Part shown: piece by piece, positions 25,980 to 35,326 of the stretch
How positions within the stretch are numbered: position 1 is the first letter of the stretch
Layout: each line of letters opens with the position of its first letter
DNA from: Paenibacillus sp. 37
GTDB lineage: Bacteria; Bacillota; Bacilli; Paenibacillales; Paenibacillaceae
Direction of reading: 5' to 3'
DNA: 64,000 nucleotides
NCBI RefSeq assembly: GCF_008386395.1
Contig: NZ_CP043761.1
Location: forward strand, 3,968,001-4,032,000
Position numbers and translations under genes: made by a program
Notes under the pieces: model-generated
Seen by the model: the letters and a program-made list of their open reading frames with translations, nothing else
Databases searched by the model: none
Told to the model about the DNA's origin: nothing

Positions 25980-27158
25980 CTATTTCAAATCTTTAAGGAA
26001 GCTGGTGCCGTATTCCGGCATTTTCACTCCAAAGTTCTCGGCTACAGTTGCGCCAAGGTCAGCAAATGTGCTGCGCAGATCAAGCTGTTTGCCCTCGCTG
26101 AAGCGCGGAGAGTAGGCAAGCAGCGGTACATATTCACGTGTATGGTCTGTACCACGGTAAGTTGGATCGTTACCATGGTCAGCTGTAATCAGCAGCAGGT
26201 CATCGTTGGTCATTTTGGCAAAAATCTCTGGCAGCCTTGCATCATAGTCTTCAAGCGCCTGAGCATAACCTTGCGGATCACGACGGTGACCGTACAGGGC
26301 ATCGAAATCAACCAGGTTCAGGAAGCTGAGTCCAGTGAACTCTTCATCCATCGTTTGGGACAACTTGTCCATGCCGTCCATGTTAGAGACGGTACGAACA
26401 GCTTTGGTCACACCTTCACCATCGTAGATGTCCGCGATTTTACCTAGGGCAATCACATCAAATCCGCCATCTTGCAGTTCATTCATAACCGTACGACCAA
26501 AAGGTTTAAGTGCATAGTCATGACGATTCGCAGTACGTTTCCAGTCACCGTTCTCACCTACGAATGGACGTGCAATAATGCGGCCGAGCATGTACGGATC
26601 TTCAAGTGTAATTTCACGGCAGAACTCACAGATCTCATACAGTTCTTTCAATGGTACAACATCCTCATGTGCTGCAATTTGCAGAACCGAATCCGCGGAT
26701 GTATATACGATGAGCGCGCCAGTTTCAACATGCTCCGCACCCAGCTCATCCAGAATTTCCGTGCCGCTGGCCGGTTTGTTACCAATGACCTTCCGGCCCG
26801 TTTTCTCTTCAATGCGCTGAATCAACTCATCGGGGAAACCATTCTCGAACACACGGAAAGGTGTATCAATGTAAAGACCCATCAGCTCCCAGTGACCTGT
26901 CATGGTGTCTTTGCCTCTAGATGCTTCCTGCATCTTGGTGTAATACGCTTTAGGTGTATCCGCTACAGGGACACCCTCAATTTCTTTGATGTTGGACAGT
27001 CCGAGACTGGCCATGTGAGGCATTTTCAGACCTCCGCGTTCACGTGCAATGTGACCGAAGGTATCTACATCAAAATCATCAAATTCTGCTGCATCCGGCG
27101 CTTCGCCGATCCCTACAGAATCCATAACAATCAGATGTACTCTTTTAAAAGTTGACAT
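25980..27158 (-). CDS. deoB: phosphopentomutase
   Basis: The 392-residue enzyme interconverts (deoxy)ribose-1-phosphate and -5-phosphate, joining the phosphorylases to DeoC. It is an alkaline-phosphatase-fold metalloenzyme with [17 protein letters not shown], the SGTEI phosphothreonine segment, and metal ligands in [21 protein letters not shown]. The start at 27158 ([13 protein letters not shown]) follows GGAGTGC; a longer reading into the nupC gap is rejected. It lies 31 bases after nupC. Confidence 0.96.
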   Translation of the reverse strand: MSTFKRVHLIVMDSVGIGEAPDAAEFDDFDVDTFGHIARERGGLKMPHMASLGLSNIKEIEGVPVADTPKAYYTKMQEASRGKDTMTGHWELMGLYIDTPFRVFENGFPDELIQRIEEKTGRKVIGNKPASGTEILDELGAEHVETGALIVYTSADSVLQIAAHEDVVPLKELYEICEFCREITLEDPYMLGRIIARPFVGENGDWKRTANRHDYALKPFGRTVMNELQDGGFDVIALGKIADIYDGEGVTKAVRTVSNMDGMDKLSQTMDEEFTGLSFLNLVDFDALYGHRRDPQGYAQALEDYDARLPEIFAKMTNDDLLLITADHGNDPTYRGTDHTREYVPLLAYSPRFSEGKQLDLRSTFADLGATVAENFGVKMPEYGTSFLKDLK

Positions 27159-27189
27159 AACTTTAAGCACTCCTTCCAAATAATCCAGC

Positions 27190-28377
27190 TTACAAGAACA
27201 GTCCAGTAATAATCGCTGACAGCACGCTGACGAGCGATGCACCGTAAAGCAGCTTCAGACCGAAGCGGGCGACCACATTACCTTGCTTCTCATGGAGTCC
27301 CTTCACCGCACCTGCAATGATACCGATGGAGGAGAAGTTGGCGAACGACACGAGGAAGACGGATACGATACCCGTTGTTCTGGCAGACATTGCAGTCTCC
27401 TTCAGATTAAGCATAGCGACGAATTCGTTGGATACCATTTTGGTTGCCATAATACTTCCTGCCTGAATCGCTTCTTTCCATGGAACACCCATGATGAAGG
27501 CAAATGGTGCAAACACATAACCGAGTAGCTCTTGGAACGAAATGCCAAGCACCGAGCTGAAAACTCCGTTAACAAGTGCAATCAAGGCAACAAAACCGAT
27601 TAACATCGCAGCTACGATGATAGCAACTTTGAATCCATCCAGGATGTACTCGCCGAGCATTTCGAAGAACGATTGTTTCTCTTCATCCTGCACTTCCAAT
27701 ATATCTTCTTCTTCCGTCACCCGATAAGGATTAACGATCGAAGCAATGATAAAACCGCCAAACAGGTTCAGTACAAGAGCTGTAACCACATATTTCGGCT
27801 CGATCATGGTCATATAAGCACCTACAATGGACATCGAGACCGTGGACATCGCCGAGGCACACAAGGTGTACAGCCGATGTTTTGGCAACAACCCAATTTG
27901 TTTTTTCACAGAAATGAACACTTCAGATTGCCCCAATACAGCCGAAGCAACCGCGTTATATGATTCCAGTTTGCCCATTCCGTTGATTTTGCTTAATACC
28001 AGACCAATATATTTTATAACAAAAGGCAAGATTCGGATATACTGCAATATCCCAATGAGTGCCGAGATGACAACAATCGGCATTAGGACGTTCAGGAAGA
28101 ATGGAACACCGCCAGTTGCGTCTTCAACCTTCGTCAAATCTCCGAATACAAACGCAATCCCTTCATTTGCATAATCAAGCAAACTTTTAAATACGGTGGC
28201 GAAGCCGCCAATCAGCCATGTCCCGATCCCTGTATTCAGCAAGGCATACGCCAAGATCACCTGTAAAACAACCATTACGGCCAGCGGCCGGTAGCGAATC
28301 TTCTTTTTGCCGTTGCTTGCGATATAAGCCAGTCCAAAAACAACGAGTAAGCCGATAATGGCAATTAGAAATTTCAT
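27190..28377 (-). CDS. nupC: concentrative nucleoside transporter (NupC type)
   Basis: The 395-residue protein has about ten membrane helices and family motifs [48 protein letters not shown] and [18 protein letters not shown]. It imports nucleosides with protons or sodium. Its position between deoC and deoB matches the deoC-nupC-pdp order of B. subtilis. AAGGAGAGATCAA precedes the ATG. The 229-base gap before it holds the hairpin at 28524 and a cre-like stretch at 28470. Confidence 0.95.
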   Translation of the reverse strand: MKFLIAIIGLLVVFGLAYIASNGKKKIRYRPLAVMVVLQVILAYALLNTGIGTWLIGGFATVFKSLLDYANEGIAFVFGDLTKVEDATGGVPFFLNVLMPIVVISALIGILQYIRILPFVIKYIGLVLSKINGMGKLESYNAVASAVLGQSEVFISVKKQIGLLPKHRLYTLCASAMSTVSMSIVGAYMTMIEPKYVVTALVLNLFGGFIIASIVNPYRVTEEEDILEVQDEEKQSFFEMLGEYILDGFKVAIIVAAMLIGFVALIALVNGVFSSVLGISFQELLGYVFAPFAFIMGVPWKEAIQAGSIMATKMVSNEFVAMLNLKETAMSARTTGIVSVFLVSFANFSSIGIIAGAVKGLHEKQGNVVARFGLKLLYGASLVSVLSAIITGLFL

Positions 28378-28469
28378 TTGATCTCTCCTTTGAAGGTAGT
28401 TAAGCCGGATGTGGAAATTCAGCTCAAAGGGCTCTTAAGCATTCTTATCAGTAATCTTTCAGAAAACTT

Positions 28470-28484
28470 ATGAAGCGCTTACAA
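28470..28484 (-). promoter_or_regulatory. weak cre-like sequence upstream of nupC
   Basis: TGAAGCGCTTACA resembles the CcpA site TGAAAGCGCTTTCA but is one base shorter. The deo operon of B. subtilis is subject to CcpA, which makes the site plausible, not proven. Confidence 0.25.
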
Positions 28485-28523
28485 TAAGTTCCGTTAATTA
28501 GAATTAAGTGTAATTTGCATTCC

Positions 28524-28552
28524 CTGTACCTGAGTCGAACGCCCAAGTACAG
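28524..28552 (-). other. intercistronic hairpin between deoC and nupC
   Basis: On the - strand CTGTACTTGGG and CTCAGGTACAG pair over 11 positions (two G-T) around CGTTCGA. No T-run follows, so it is more likely an RNA stability or processing element than a terminator. Confidence 0.5.
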
Positions 28553-28606
28553 AGAATATAATATTACTTTTATTTATTAAGCTTTTTTCTTGATAAGATC
28601 TTTTGC

Positions 28607-29281
28607 TTAATAAGACGATGAAGACTGTTCGCCCTGCATAATCTTCACGCCAGAGCTTGCACCGATACGAGTCGCACCCGCTTCGATCATTTTTTGCATA
28701 TCTTCCAGACTACGTACGCCACCGGAAGCTTTAACGCCAACATCAGGACCTACAGTACGACGCATCAAAGCGATATCTTCTGGCGTTGCTCCACCTGTGG
28801 AGAAACCTGTAGAAGTTTTAACAAAATCAGCTCCAGCTCGCACAGCTGCCTGACAAGCACGTACTTTCTCTTCATCCGTCAACAGACAAGTTTCAATAAT
28901 AACTTTCACCAAAGCTTTACCCGCAGCCGCTTCAACAACAGCACGAATATCTTGTTCAACGAAATCATCTTTGCCATCTTTCAAAGCACTGATGTTGATG
29001 ACCATATCGACTTCAGTTGCACCTTTAGCAATCGCATCTTTCGTTTCGAAAGCTTTTGTCTCCGATGTAGATGCTCCCAGAGGGAAACCAATAACGGTGC
29101 AGATATCTACGCCAGAACCCTGCAACTGCTCAGCAGCATAAGCAACCCAGCCTGGGTTAACACATACGGAAGCAAACTGATATTGCTTTGCTTCTTCGGT
29201 TAACTTGGCCATTTCACTTTGCGTTGCGTCCGCACGAAGCAACGTATGGTCGATCATTTTAGCTAATTGTGGTGTAGTCAA
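28607..29281 (-). CDS. deoC: deoxyribose-phosphate aldolase
   Basis: The 224-residue TIM-barrel aldolase splits deoxyribose-5-phosphate into glyceraldehyde-3-phosphate and acetaldehyde. The Schiff-base Lys is in [18 protein letters not shown] and the second catalytic Lys in [25 protein letters not shown] marks the start. Translation begins at TTG, supported by AAGGGAGAGATTCAA just upstream. It has its own promoter region with a DeoR operator (29355) behind a terminator that follows deoR. Confidence 0.96.
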   Translation of the reverse strand: MTTPQLAKMIDHTLLRADATQSEMAKLTEEAKQYQFASVCVNPGWVAYAAEQLQGSGVDICTVIGFPLGASTSETKAFETKDAIAKGATEVDMVINISALKDGKDDFVEQDIRAVVEAAAGKALVKVIIETCLLTDEEKVRACQAAVRAGADFVKTSTGFSTGGATPEDIALMRRTVGPDVGVKASGGVRSLEDMQKMIEAGATRIGASSGVKIMQGEQSSSSY

Positions 29282-29332
29282 TTGAATCTCTCCCTTATCT
29301 GAACTAGTTATTTTCTATACCCTTACACTAAC

Positions 29333-29370
29333 ATGAACATATGTAAAAATCAACTTGAACTTTTGTTCAC
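29333..29370. promoter_or_regulatory. DeoR operator upstream of deoC
   Basis: TGAAC-TTTT-GTTCA (29356-29369) is a palindrome, and a further ATGAACAT half-site lies at 29333. The arrangement of one palindrome plus one half-site is like that described for B. subtilis DeoR at dra-nupC-pdp. It overlaps the candidate -35 TTGATT on the - strand. Confidence 0.65.
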
Positions 29371-29410
29371 AGTTACACTTGTATTTCTTTCTTCGTTATA
29401 TTTTCTTCCT

Positions 29411-29449
29411 AAAAAAGCAAAACATCCGCCCCTTTTGTGTGGCAGATGT
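29411..29449 (-). terminator. terminator after deoR
   Basis: On the - strand ACATCTGCC and GGGCGGATGT pair around a short loop, followed by TTTGCTTTTTT. It separates the deoR transcript from deoC, which then needs its own promoter. Confidence 0.75.
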
Positions 29450-29483
29450 TGTCAACCATATCCAATTGAAATTAAATTTGAAA

Positions 29484-30428
29484 TTAAAATCGAAGTAATG
29501 CCTGCGCTGTGTACTGGTCCGTGACCAGAATATTTGCGTAATGACCTTTGAGCGCGGCGTGAATGGCTTCAATTTTGCGTTGTCCCCCGGCAACAAGAAT
29601 TGATTTTTCCTTATTTCTCAACTCGGCTAGATCAATTCCAACGGTTCTGCTGTTAATCTCTTCACTAATCAACTGACCTTCCGCGTCGAAAAAGCGTGAA
29701 CAAATGTCACCTGCACCGGAGTTCATCAGCAATTGTTGCTCTTCTTCATTGAAGTAACCGAGCCTGAACAATAATGCATCTTCTTTCACAGTACCCACAG
29801 TAAACAAAGCAATGTTGGCCTGTCTGCCAAGTTCCACGATTCTACCTATATGCCGATCCGCTTCCACCATGTTTTTCACTTCAATGTTGTCGAAAATAAC
29901 AGGCAGCGGCAGATACCTTGGTACCGTATGGAATGCCTCAGCGAACAAATGAACAATCTCAGCGGCATACGTATTGACATGGGAGTGGCTTACGCCCCCC
30001 TTCAATTGCACGACTTCGACACCCTTGACCTGCTTGGGACGAAGTTGGCGTGCTACAGCATGCATGGTTGTTCCCCAAGTCACCCCGATAATATCTGCAT
30101 CCTGAACCGTCTCTTGAAGATAATCCGCTGCTCGTTTGCTGATATGCTTCTGTATTTCCTCATCACTCTTCAACGGGGCAAAACACACAAGTGCCGTATC
30201 CAGATCATATTTTGACTTAAGTTCTCCGGCAATGATGTCGATATCCTCCAGCGGGTCCATAATTTCAATCCGGACATATCCACGATCTTTGGCGTACTGA
30301 AGTAACCTTGATACGGTTGGACGCGACACACCCAACCTTGCGGCAATATCCTGCTGGCTATAATCGGACTGATAATACAATTTCGCTGCTTCAATGCTTA
30401 ATCGTTGCTTCTCCAGGTCCATTCCCAT
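29484..30428 (-). CDS. deoR: deoxyribonucleoside regulator DeoR (SorC family)
   Basis: The 314-residue protein closely follows B. subtilis DeoR: SIEAAKLYYQSDYSQQDIAARLGVSRPTVSRLLQYAKDRGYV forms the DNA-binding helix-turn-helix. The sugar-phosphate-binding domain contains GVTWGTTMHAVA, LKGGVSHSHVNTYAAEI and GDICSRFFDAEG. It releases DNA when it binds deoxyribose-5-phosphate. It heads the deo cluster and is likely autoregulated. The start is ATG at 30428 or an ATG two codons later; the binding site is weak (GAGATGAGC). Confidence 0.95.
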   Translation of the reverse strand: MGMDLEKQRLSIEAAKLYYQSDYSQQDIAARLGVSRPTVSRLLQYAKDRGYVRIEIMDPLEDIDIIAGELKSKYDLDTALVCFAPLKSDEEIQKHISKRAADYLQETVQDADIIGVTWGTTMHAVARQLRPKQVKGVEVVQLKGGVSHSHVNTYAAEIVHLFAEAFHTVPRYLPLPVIFDNIEVKNMVEADRHIGRIVELGRQANIALFTVGTVKEDALLFRLGYFNEEEQQLLMNSGAGDICSRFFDAEGQLISEEINSRTVGIDLAELRNKEKSILVAGGQRKIEAIHAALKGHYANILVTDQYTAQALLRF

Positions 30429-30658
30429 GTGCGCTCATCTCACTCATCCTATTGTCTTTGGAAAATAAATACTCGTCCTGTATATTATACATGGATTGAG
30501 TATCTGGTCACTATATAGCATCCAATTCAGTATCATGATCAATCCATTCATATCCCTTTCTGACGTATAAAACAGGGGAAACGATGCATACTACTGCGGT
30601 CGCTTCATCATTGCCAAGATCGCTTCACCCCATTAATCGCACAGAGAGGAAGAACAAC

Positions 30659-31285
30659 ATGTCTACCTTATTGTATATTACTGCCCATCCTCATGATCAC
30701 GAAACCTCCTTCAGCATGGCTACAGGCAAAGCGTTTATTGATGCGTATCGTGAAAGTCACCCTTCTGATGAGGTTGTTCACCTCGATCTGTATCGTTCGG
30801 ATATTCCGCATATCGATGCGGATGTCTTTAGTGGTTGGGGCAAACTGCAATCGGGCAGTGATCTGACTGCTGAAGAGCAGACCAAAGTAAGTCGTTTGAA
30901 TGAACTGTCGGATCAATTTGCCGCAGCAGATAAATATGTTTTTGTAACACCGATGTGGAACTTCTCGTTCCCTCCTATTCTGAAGGCTTATGTGGACTCG
31001 ATCTGCGTAGCTGGCAAAACATTTCGTTATACCGAACAAGGTCCTGTTGGACTGTTGTCTGACAAAAAAGCGTTGCATATTCAGGCTCGCGGTGGTATTT
31101 ATTCCGAAGGCCCAGCGGCTCAGATGGAATCCGGTCATCGTTACTTAAGCATTATCATGTCATTCCTCGGTGTGCCGAAGCTTGATGGCATTTTTGTAGA
31201 GGGGCATAATCAGTATAAAGATCGTGCAGATGAGATTAAGCAACAAGCTATAGAGCAAGCACGCACTGTCGCAAAACAGTTTTAA
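30659..31285 (+). CDS. azoR: FMN-dependent NADH-azoreductase
   Basis: The 208-residue flavodoxin-fold enzyme uses NADH to reduce azo dyes and quinones. The FMN contact regions are [17 protein letters not shown] and [33 protein letters not shown], then [12 protein letters not shown], all typical of AzoR. The ATG at 30659 follows AGAGAGGA; a longer in-frame reading upstream has no binding site. It is divergent from deoR and monocistronic. The inverted-repeat element at 31288 starts right after its stop. Confidence 0.94.
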   Translation: MSTLLYITAHPHDHETSFSMATGKAFIDAYRESHPSDEVVHLDLYRSDIPHIDADVFSGWGKLQSGSDLTAEEQTKVSRLNELSDQFAAADKYVFVTPMWNFSFPPILKAYVDSICVAGKTFRYTEQGPVGLLSDKKALHIQARGGIYSEGPAAQMESGHRYLSIIMSFLGVPKLDGIFVEGHNQYKDRADEIKQQAIEQARTVAKQF

Positions 31286-31287
31286 AA

Positions 31288-31463
31288 AGGTAGTTCAAAA
31301 AGTCCGCTTTTGATTACGAATTATGCCTAGGGCATCATCAGCATCGAATATGGGATTCACCCGAAATATCCGTTGCTCACGTAGCACCCTACGCTCCGCT
31401 ACTCCATTTCTAGCTTCATCCCATCTTCTCGGTACTGAAAACCGACCTTTTTGAACACTCACT
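31288..31463. repeat. 176-bp inverted-repeat element (family B)
   Basis: The left end GTTCAAAAAGTCCGCTTTT and the right end AAAACCGACCTTTTTGAAC are imperfect inverted copies. The interior contains GTAGCACCCTACGCTCCGCTAC, which can fold on itself. It has no sequence in common with family A. It abuts the azoR stop codon and precedes the terminator at 31496. Only one copy is in the window. Confidence 0.65.
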
Positions 31464-31495
31464 TAAAGTGTAGTAAAACAATCAAAACATAAACA

Positions 31496-31544
31496 AAACC
31501 CGCGTGCGTCCCGGAGATATTCCCAGGAAACACGCGGGTTTTCA
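31496..31544. terminator. bidirectional terminator between azoR and the 116-residue gene
   Basis: AAAACCCGCGTG and CACGCGGGTTTT pair perfectly around a 25-base loop, between convergent genes. Confidence 0.85.
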
Positions 31545-31564
31545 ATGTATAATCAACCTAGAGC

Positions 31565-31915
31565 TTATTGATGTCCAGCGCTGGCACGGCTCATGGTTTC
31601 AAGTTTACGTGTGATCGCATGACGGTCTACTTTCAATCCCCAGATCATTTCAATAATCTGCTCTTTCTCCTCAGGACTGTCGGCATGCTTCAGTTGCATT
31701 AACAGATCATGCATTTGTTCATTAATGCCTTCAAATTGAATCCATAAATCCTGTCTTACCTCTTTGGAATCCAGATGATGATTGGCATCGACTTCTTCCT
31801 TCAATGCTTGCAGAATAGCATCTTTCCATTCGTCATCACCCAGCTGTTTCGCAATGTTCAGGAGATCCAGATAATCGTCAACAAGAAGTGAGTTCAATTC
31901 AGCATGTGTTTTCAT
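31565..31915 (-). CDS. uncharacterised helical protein, 116 residues
   Basis: I do not recognise this protein. It is soluble, highly charged and predicted to be all-helical (DDYLDLLNIAKQLGDDEWKDAI, then FEGINEQMHDLLMQLKHADSPEEKEQIIEMIWGLK), with no Cys and a short C-terminal tail. It is probably a cytoplasmic protein found mainly in Paenibacillus and relatives. It is 85 bases downstream of the MFS gene and on the same strand, so it may share that transcript and end at the terminator at 31496. Confidence 0.65.
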   Translation of the reverse strand: MKTHAELNSLLVDDYLDLLNIAKQLGDDEWKDAILQALKEEVDANHHLDSKEVRQDLWIQFEGINEQMHDLLMQLKHADSPEEKEQIIEMIWGLKVDRHAITRKLETMSRASAGHQ

Positions 31916-32000
31916 CGTTTATTGCATCCCCTTTTCGTCCATTTACCAAGTATTATACTCGGTATTTCAGGATATGCAATAGCTGTCGTAAAAAGTTGCT

Positions 32001-33188
32001 TTATGTAACCTGTCCCTTTAACCTGTGAACAAGCAAATTACACAAGACAAAACCGATCAAAACATACACACCAATCAAACCCACAATGCCTATCCATCCA
32101 AGATGACTGTAAAGCAGTCCGCCTCCTGTTCCACTTACGCTTGAACCAAGATAGTAGAAAAATAAATACAACGCATTGGCCTGGGATTTGTGCTGATTGG
32201 CCACGAGTCCAACCCAACTGCTTGCGATCGAATGGCCACCAAAGAAACCAAAGGCAAACAGAGCGAGTCCGATAATCTTGACCCAAAGCGCTGGATGAAC
32301 GGTACAGACTGCACCCGCCAGAATAATTCCCAGCGCGATTCCAAGCACATGTGATCTGCCGTAACGATCTGCCAGTCGGCCCATCCAGGTGCTGCTTACC
32401 GTGCCCATCAGATATACCACAAAAAGACTTCCAACGATAGACTGGCTAAGATGATAGGGTTCACCCGTTAATTCAAAACCGATATAGTTGAACAGGGTCA
32501 CGAATCCCCCCATCAGGAGAAAACCGAGTCCATACAGGCATAACAGCCTTGGATTGCCACATTGTGACCACAAAAGAGGTATTGGATTTTTGAATCCAGG
32601 TGCAGCTTTGACAAAATGACGGGATGGCGGAATGACAAACCAAAAAATAACGGCTGCACACAGTCCAAGAATACCAATGAAACCCACAGCAGCGCGCCAA
32701 CTGAACCAATCTGTCACCACACCGCTGATGAAACGGCCGGCCATGCCACCTATTGAATTGCCGCTGATATATAGGCCCATAGCATAACCAAGACTTCTAG
32801 GCTCAATTTCTTCTGACAGATATGTCATGGCTATCGCTGGCAACCCCGCGAGTGCCACACCCTGGAGAATACGAAGCAGAAGAAGCTCCGTATAACCCGG
32901 GCTGAATGCGCTCAGCAAAGCAATAACAGAAGATATCACCAGTGCCGTTGTCATAATAAAGCGTCGGCCCACAGAATCAGACAAGGACCCGATGAACAGC
33001 ATCGTCAGTGCCATGGCGATCGTTGTAACCGATAACGTAAGACTGGCGTGTGCCGGCGTAATGGAGAATGCGTCGCTAATCTCAGGCATCAGGGGCTGGA
33101 GGCTGTAGAGCAAAGCAAAAGTGACAAAACCTCCAGCGAACAGTGCAAGGCTAATGTTACGAAACGTCTTCGTTCCCTGCTGAATCAT
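32001..33188 (-). CDS. MFS transporter, drug/arabinose-efflux type
   Basis: The 395-residue protein has 12 membrane helices and the conserved loops GSLSDSVGRRFIM between helices 2 and 3 and GRLADRYGRSHVLG in the second half. It resembles YybF/YgaY-type exporters, whose substrates are usually unknown. It lies 82 bases behind the M24 gene on the same strand, without a visible terminator between, so it could be the last gene of the hyu-pot operon or a separate unit. Confidence 0.9.
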   Translation of the reverse strand: MIQQGTKTFRNISLALFAGGFVTFALLYSLQPLMPEISDAFSITPAHASLTLSVTTIAMALTMLFIGSLSDSVGRRFIMTTALVISSVIALLSAFSPGYTELLLLRILQGVALAGLPAIAMTYLSEEIEPRSLGYAMGLYISGNSIGGMAGRFISGVVTDWFSWRAAVGFIGILGLCAAVIFWFVIPPSRHFVKAAPGFKNPIPLLWSQCGNPRLLCLYGLGFLLMGGFVTLFNYIGFELTGEPYHLSQSIVGSLFVVYLMGTVSSTWMGRLADRYGRSHVLGIALGIILAGAVCTVHPALWVKIIGLALFAFGFFGGHSIASSWVGLVANQHKSQANALYLFFYYLGSSVSGTGGGLLYSHLGWIGIVGLIGVYVLIGFVLCNLLVHRLKGQVT

Positions 33189-33270
33189 GGATGTTCCAAC
33201 TTTCTCAGTAAGAAAGCTTCTTGGATCGACTGTGGCCTGATCGCCGGTCAGTGAAGCCTCCCATTTATCG

Positions 33271-34488
33271 TTATTTGGTGAACAGTTTCCGCTCCATATG
33301 GGTCAGAAACTCATAACCATCTGGCGTTACGACTATTGTATCCTCGATTTGGAATCCACCAGCACCTAGCTCGTAATATGGTACCTCAACACATAACACC
33401 ATACCGGGCTCCAGTATCCGCTGGTCAACCGGGGAGAGGGTTATATCGTCGTACAGTTCCAACCCGATAGCATGTCCGACATGCTGACGTCGGTAATGTG
33501 GAATCCCTTCACGCTGTACGCGAGATACTGCCGCATGGAATACTTCCGACGCCTTGACGCCAGGGCGCACGGTTTCAAGTGCCGTCTCCCATCCACTTTT
33601 GACTGCATCAAAATGCTTTTTCATCCAGGCGGTAGGCTCCCCTGCAACAACCGTGCGGCCCGTATCTCCCCAGTATCCTTCCAGCTGCAGGCAGAGGTCG
33701 AAACGGACCTGATCTCCAACCTCAATCGTATGAAAATAATTTTCAATGAGTGGCAACGCACTGCGTGGCCCTGCCCCTACCGCTGTCATTGCCGGAGTTC
33801 CACCTGCTTGCATCACAGCCAGACGATAATGATCGGCAAGTTGCTTCTCATGAACACCTGCGGCAATCAGGTCAATGAGTTCCTGCTCAATCCGTTCATT
33901 TAATTGGGCAGCCTGACGCAGTTGCTCGATTTCAAAAGGTGTCTTGACCAGACGGATTTCTCGGAACAACTTATATGCGGGAATTACCGGTCTGTCAGGA
34001 GCCTCCTCCTTGATTCTCGTCAGAATATCGGGAGCAATCCGCATCTCATCGATTCCAATCGGCTGATCTTCGATCTCAAGCTGATTTAATGCAGATTTAA
34101 GTGCTTCAACAGGACCTGGATGAATAACCGTCGTCTGCAGGAGAGAATGAAAGAGATCAATGTCGTCAGTGGAAGGTTTGCCTTCGATCGAACCTTCTAC
34201 GAAGAAATCACTATAGGCAAATATATCCACCCCCGTGATACCAAACTGGGCTACAACGCCCAACCGATTCGTTGGAATGATGATACACGGCTTAGCAGAT
34301 CTGTCGGCAGGCAGAACCGCATAAATCTGCATGGTCCAGTTGCTTGCACGCAGTTGGGACCCGATGACATAGTGTATGTTCTCCGGAGTAGTTGCGATCA
34401 GGGCACTTAGTCCCTGCGCTTTCATCACTTCTTCCGCCCGATCCCGATTCAGACCTGAGCTATGGGATAGATGCTGTGAATTATTCAT
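33271..34488 (-). CDS. M24-family metallohydrolase (Xaa-Pro peptidase/creatinase fold)
   Basis: The 405-residue protein has a creatinase-type N-terminal domain and a pita-bread C-terminal domain. All five metal ligands of true M24 peptidases are present: Asp in RFDLCLQL, Asp in WGDTGRT, His in GHAIGLELYDD, Glu in VEVPYYE and Glu in QIEDTIVV. A dinuclear metal site and peptidase-type hydrolysis are therefore expected, rather than metal-free creatinase. The start at 34488 (MNNSQHLS) overlaps the upstream permease gene by eight bases and follows AAGGAGG. In this operon it may cut the imported or ring-opened compound. Confidence 0.88.
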   Translation of the reverse strand: MNNSQHLSHSSGLNRDRAEEVMKAQGLSALIATTPENIHYVIGSQLRASNWTMQIYAVLPADRSAKPCIIIPTNRLGVVAQFGITGVDIFAYSDFFVEGSIEGKPSTDDIDLFHSLLQTTVIHPGPVEALKSALNQLEIEDQPIGIDEMRIAPDILTRIKEEAPDRPVIPAYKLFREIRLVKTPFEIEQLRQAAQLNERIEQELIDLIAAGVHEKQLADHYRLAVMQAGGTPAMTAVGAGPRSALPLIENYFHTIEVGDQVRFDLCLQLEGYWGDTGRTVVAGEPTAWMKKHFDAVKSGWETALETVRPGVKASEVFHAAVSRVQREGIPHYRRQHVGHAIGLELYDDITLSPVDQRILEPGMVLCVEVPYYELGAGGFQIEDTIVVTPDGYEFLTHMERKLFTK

Positions 34489-35326
34489 TTTGATCCAGAC
34501 CTCCTTTTGTTTTCCTGCGACCAAACAAACTTTCAAGTCCTGGTACAGAGCGCAGCACTAGTTTAATCGTCATAAACAGAGCCAGCGCAAACGCGATCAG
34601 AACGACAGACACAACAGCAATTGTTGGGTCCTGCCATTTCTCCATATACAGGAATAGCTGTATTGGCAACGTGTAGCTATCCTGACGGAGCAACAGCAGT
34701 GCAGCCTCAACCTGATCGAAAGTGAAGACAAAAGCGATTGACCCTGACAGAAGCAGGGATAGTCGGAGCTGTGGCAGCGTAATTGTGAAAAAAATGCGCA
34801 TCGGCCCTGCGCCAAGGTCCGCGGCAGCTTCACGATGAGCCGGGTGCAGATTAGCTAACGCACTGCCCACAATAGTGAGCACAAATGGAAGCACAATGAC
34901 CGCTTCACCCAAAATAAGCGCAAACAGTCCGCCGGCAATATGCATTTTTGAGAATAAAATCAGGTAGGCGATACCCAGTGTAATCTTTGGCATAACCATC
35001 GGAGACACAAAAAATGCCCTTAAGATACCCGAGCCCGGGAAAGGGTATTGCACGATTGCTAGCGCTGAAAGTGTACCTGTAATCAAAGCCAGCAGAACCG
35101 CCCCTGTCGAAGCAATGAGACTGTTCTTGAATGCATCGAGAAACTGGGTCTGCTCACTCAAATTGGCGTACCATTTCAAGGTGAGACCTTCTGGCGGAAA
35201 TTTGCTGGCTGAACCTGAGCCTACAGATGTCAACATAATCATCAGCAGTGGCAACAGCAAATAAATCGCTACGGCACCCACAAAGATATAGAGCATCAGC
35301 TTGGTGCCCCTGTTCGACTTAACCAT
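34481..35326 (-). CDS. ABC transporter permease, PotC type
   Basis: The 281-residue protein has six membrane helices and the inner-membrane permease loop EAAADLGAGPMRIFFTITLPQLRLSL. It is the second permease of a spermidine/putrescine or iron-like importer. It overlaps the PotB-type gene by eight bases and the M24 gene by eight bases. Confidence 0.92.
   Translation of the reverse strand: MVKSNRGTKLMLYIFVGAVAIYLLLPLLMIMLTSVGSGSASKFPPEGLTLKWYANLSEQTQFLDAFKNSLIASTGAVLLALITGTLSALAIVQYPFPGSGILRAFFVSPMVMPKITLGIAYLILFSKMHIAGGLFALILGEAVIVLPFVLTIVGSALANLHPAHREAAADLGAGPMRIFFTITLPQLRLSLLLSGSIAFVFTFDQVEAALLLLRQDSYTLPIQLFLYMEKWQDPTIAVVSVVLIAFALALFMTIKLVLRSVPGLESLFGRRKTKGGLDQNE

Noticed and set aside
26472..27155. 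227-codon + strand frame opposite deoB
   Set aside because: Antisense to a conserved gene and without a family pattern.
28378..28606. Purine or other riboswitch in front of nupC
   Set aside because: The gap has a simple hairpin only; no junction or conserved loop sequences of known purine, guanidine or T-box elements were seen.
33271..34488. M24 protein called as creatinase
   Set aside because: Creatinase lacks the metal ligands, whereas all five Asp/Asp/His/Glu/Glu ligands are present here.
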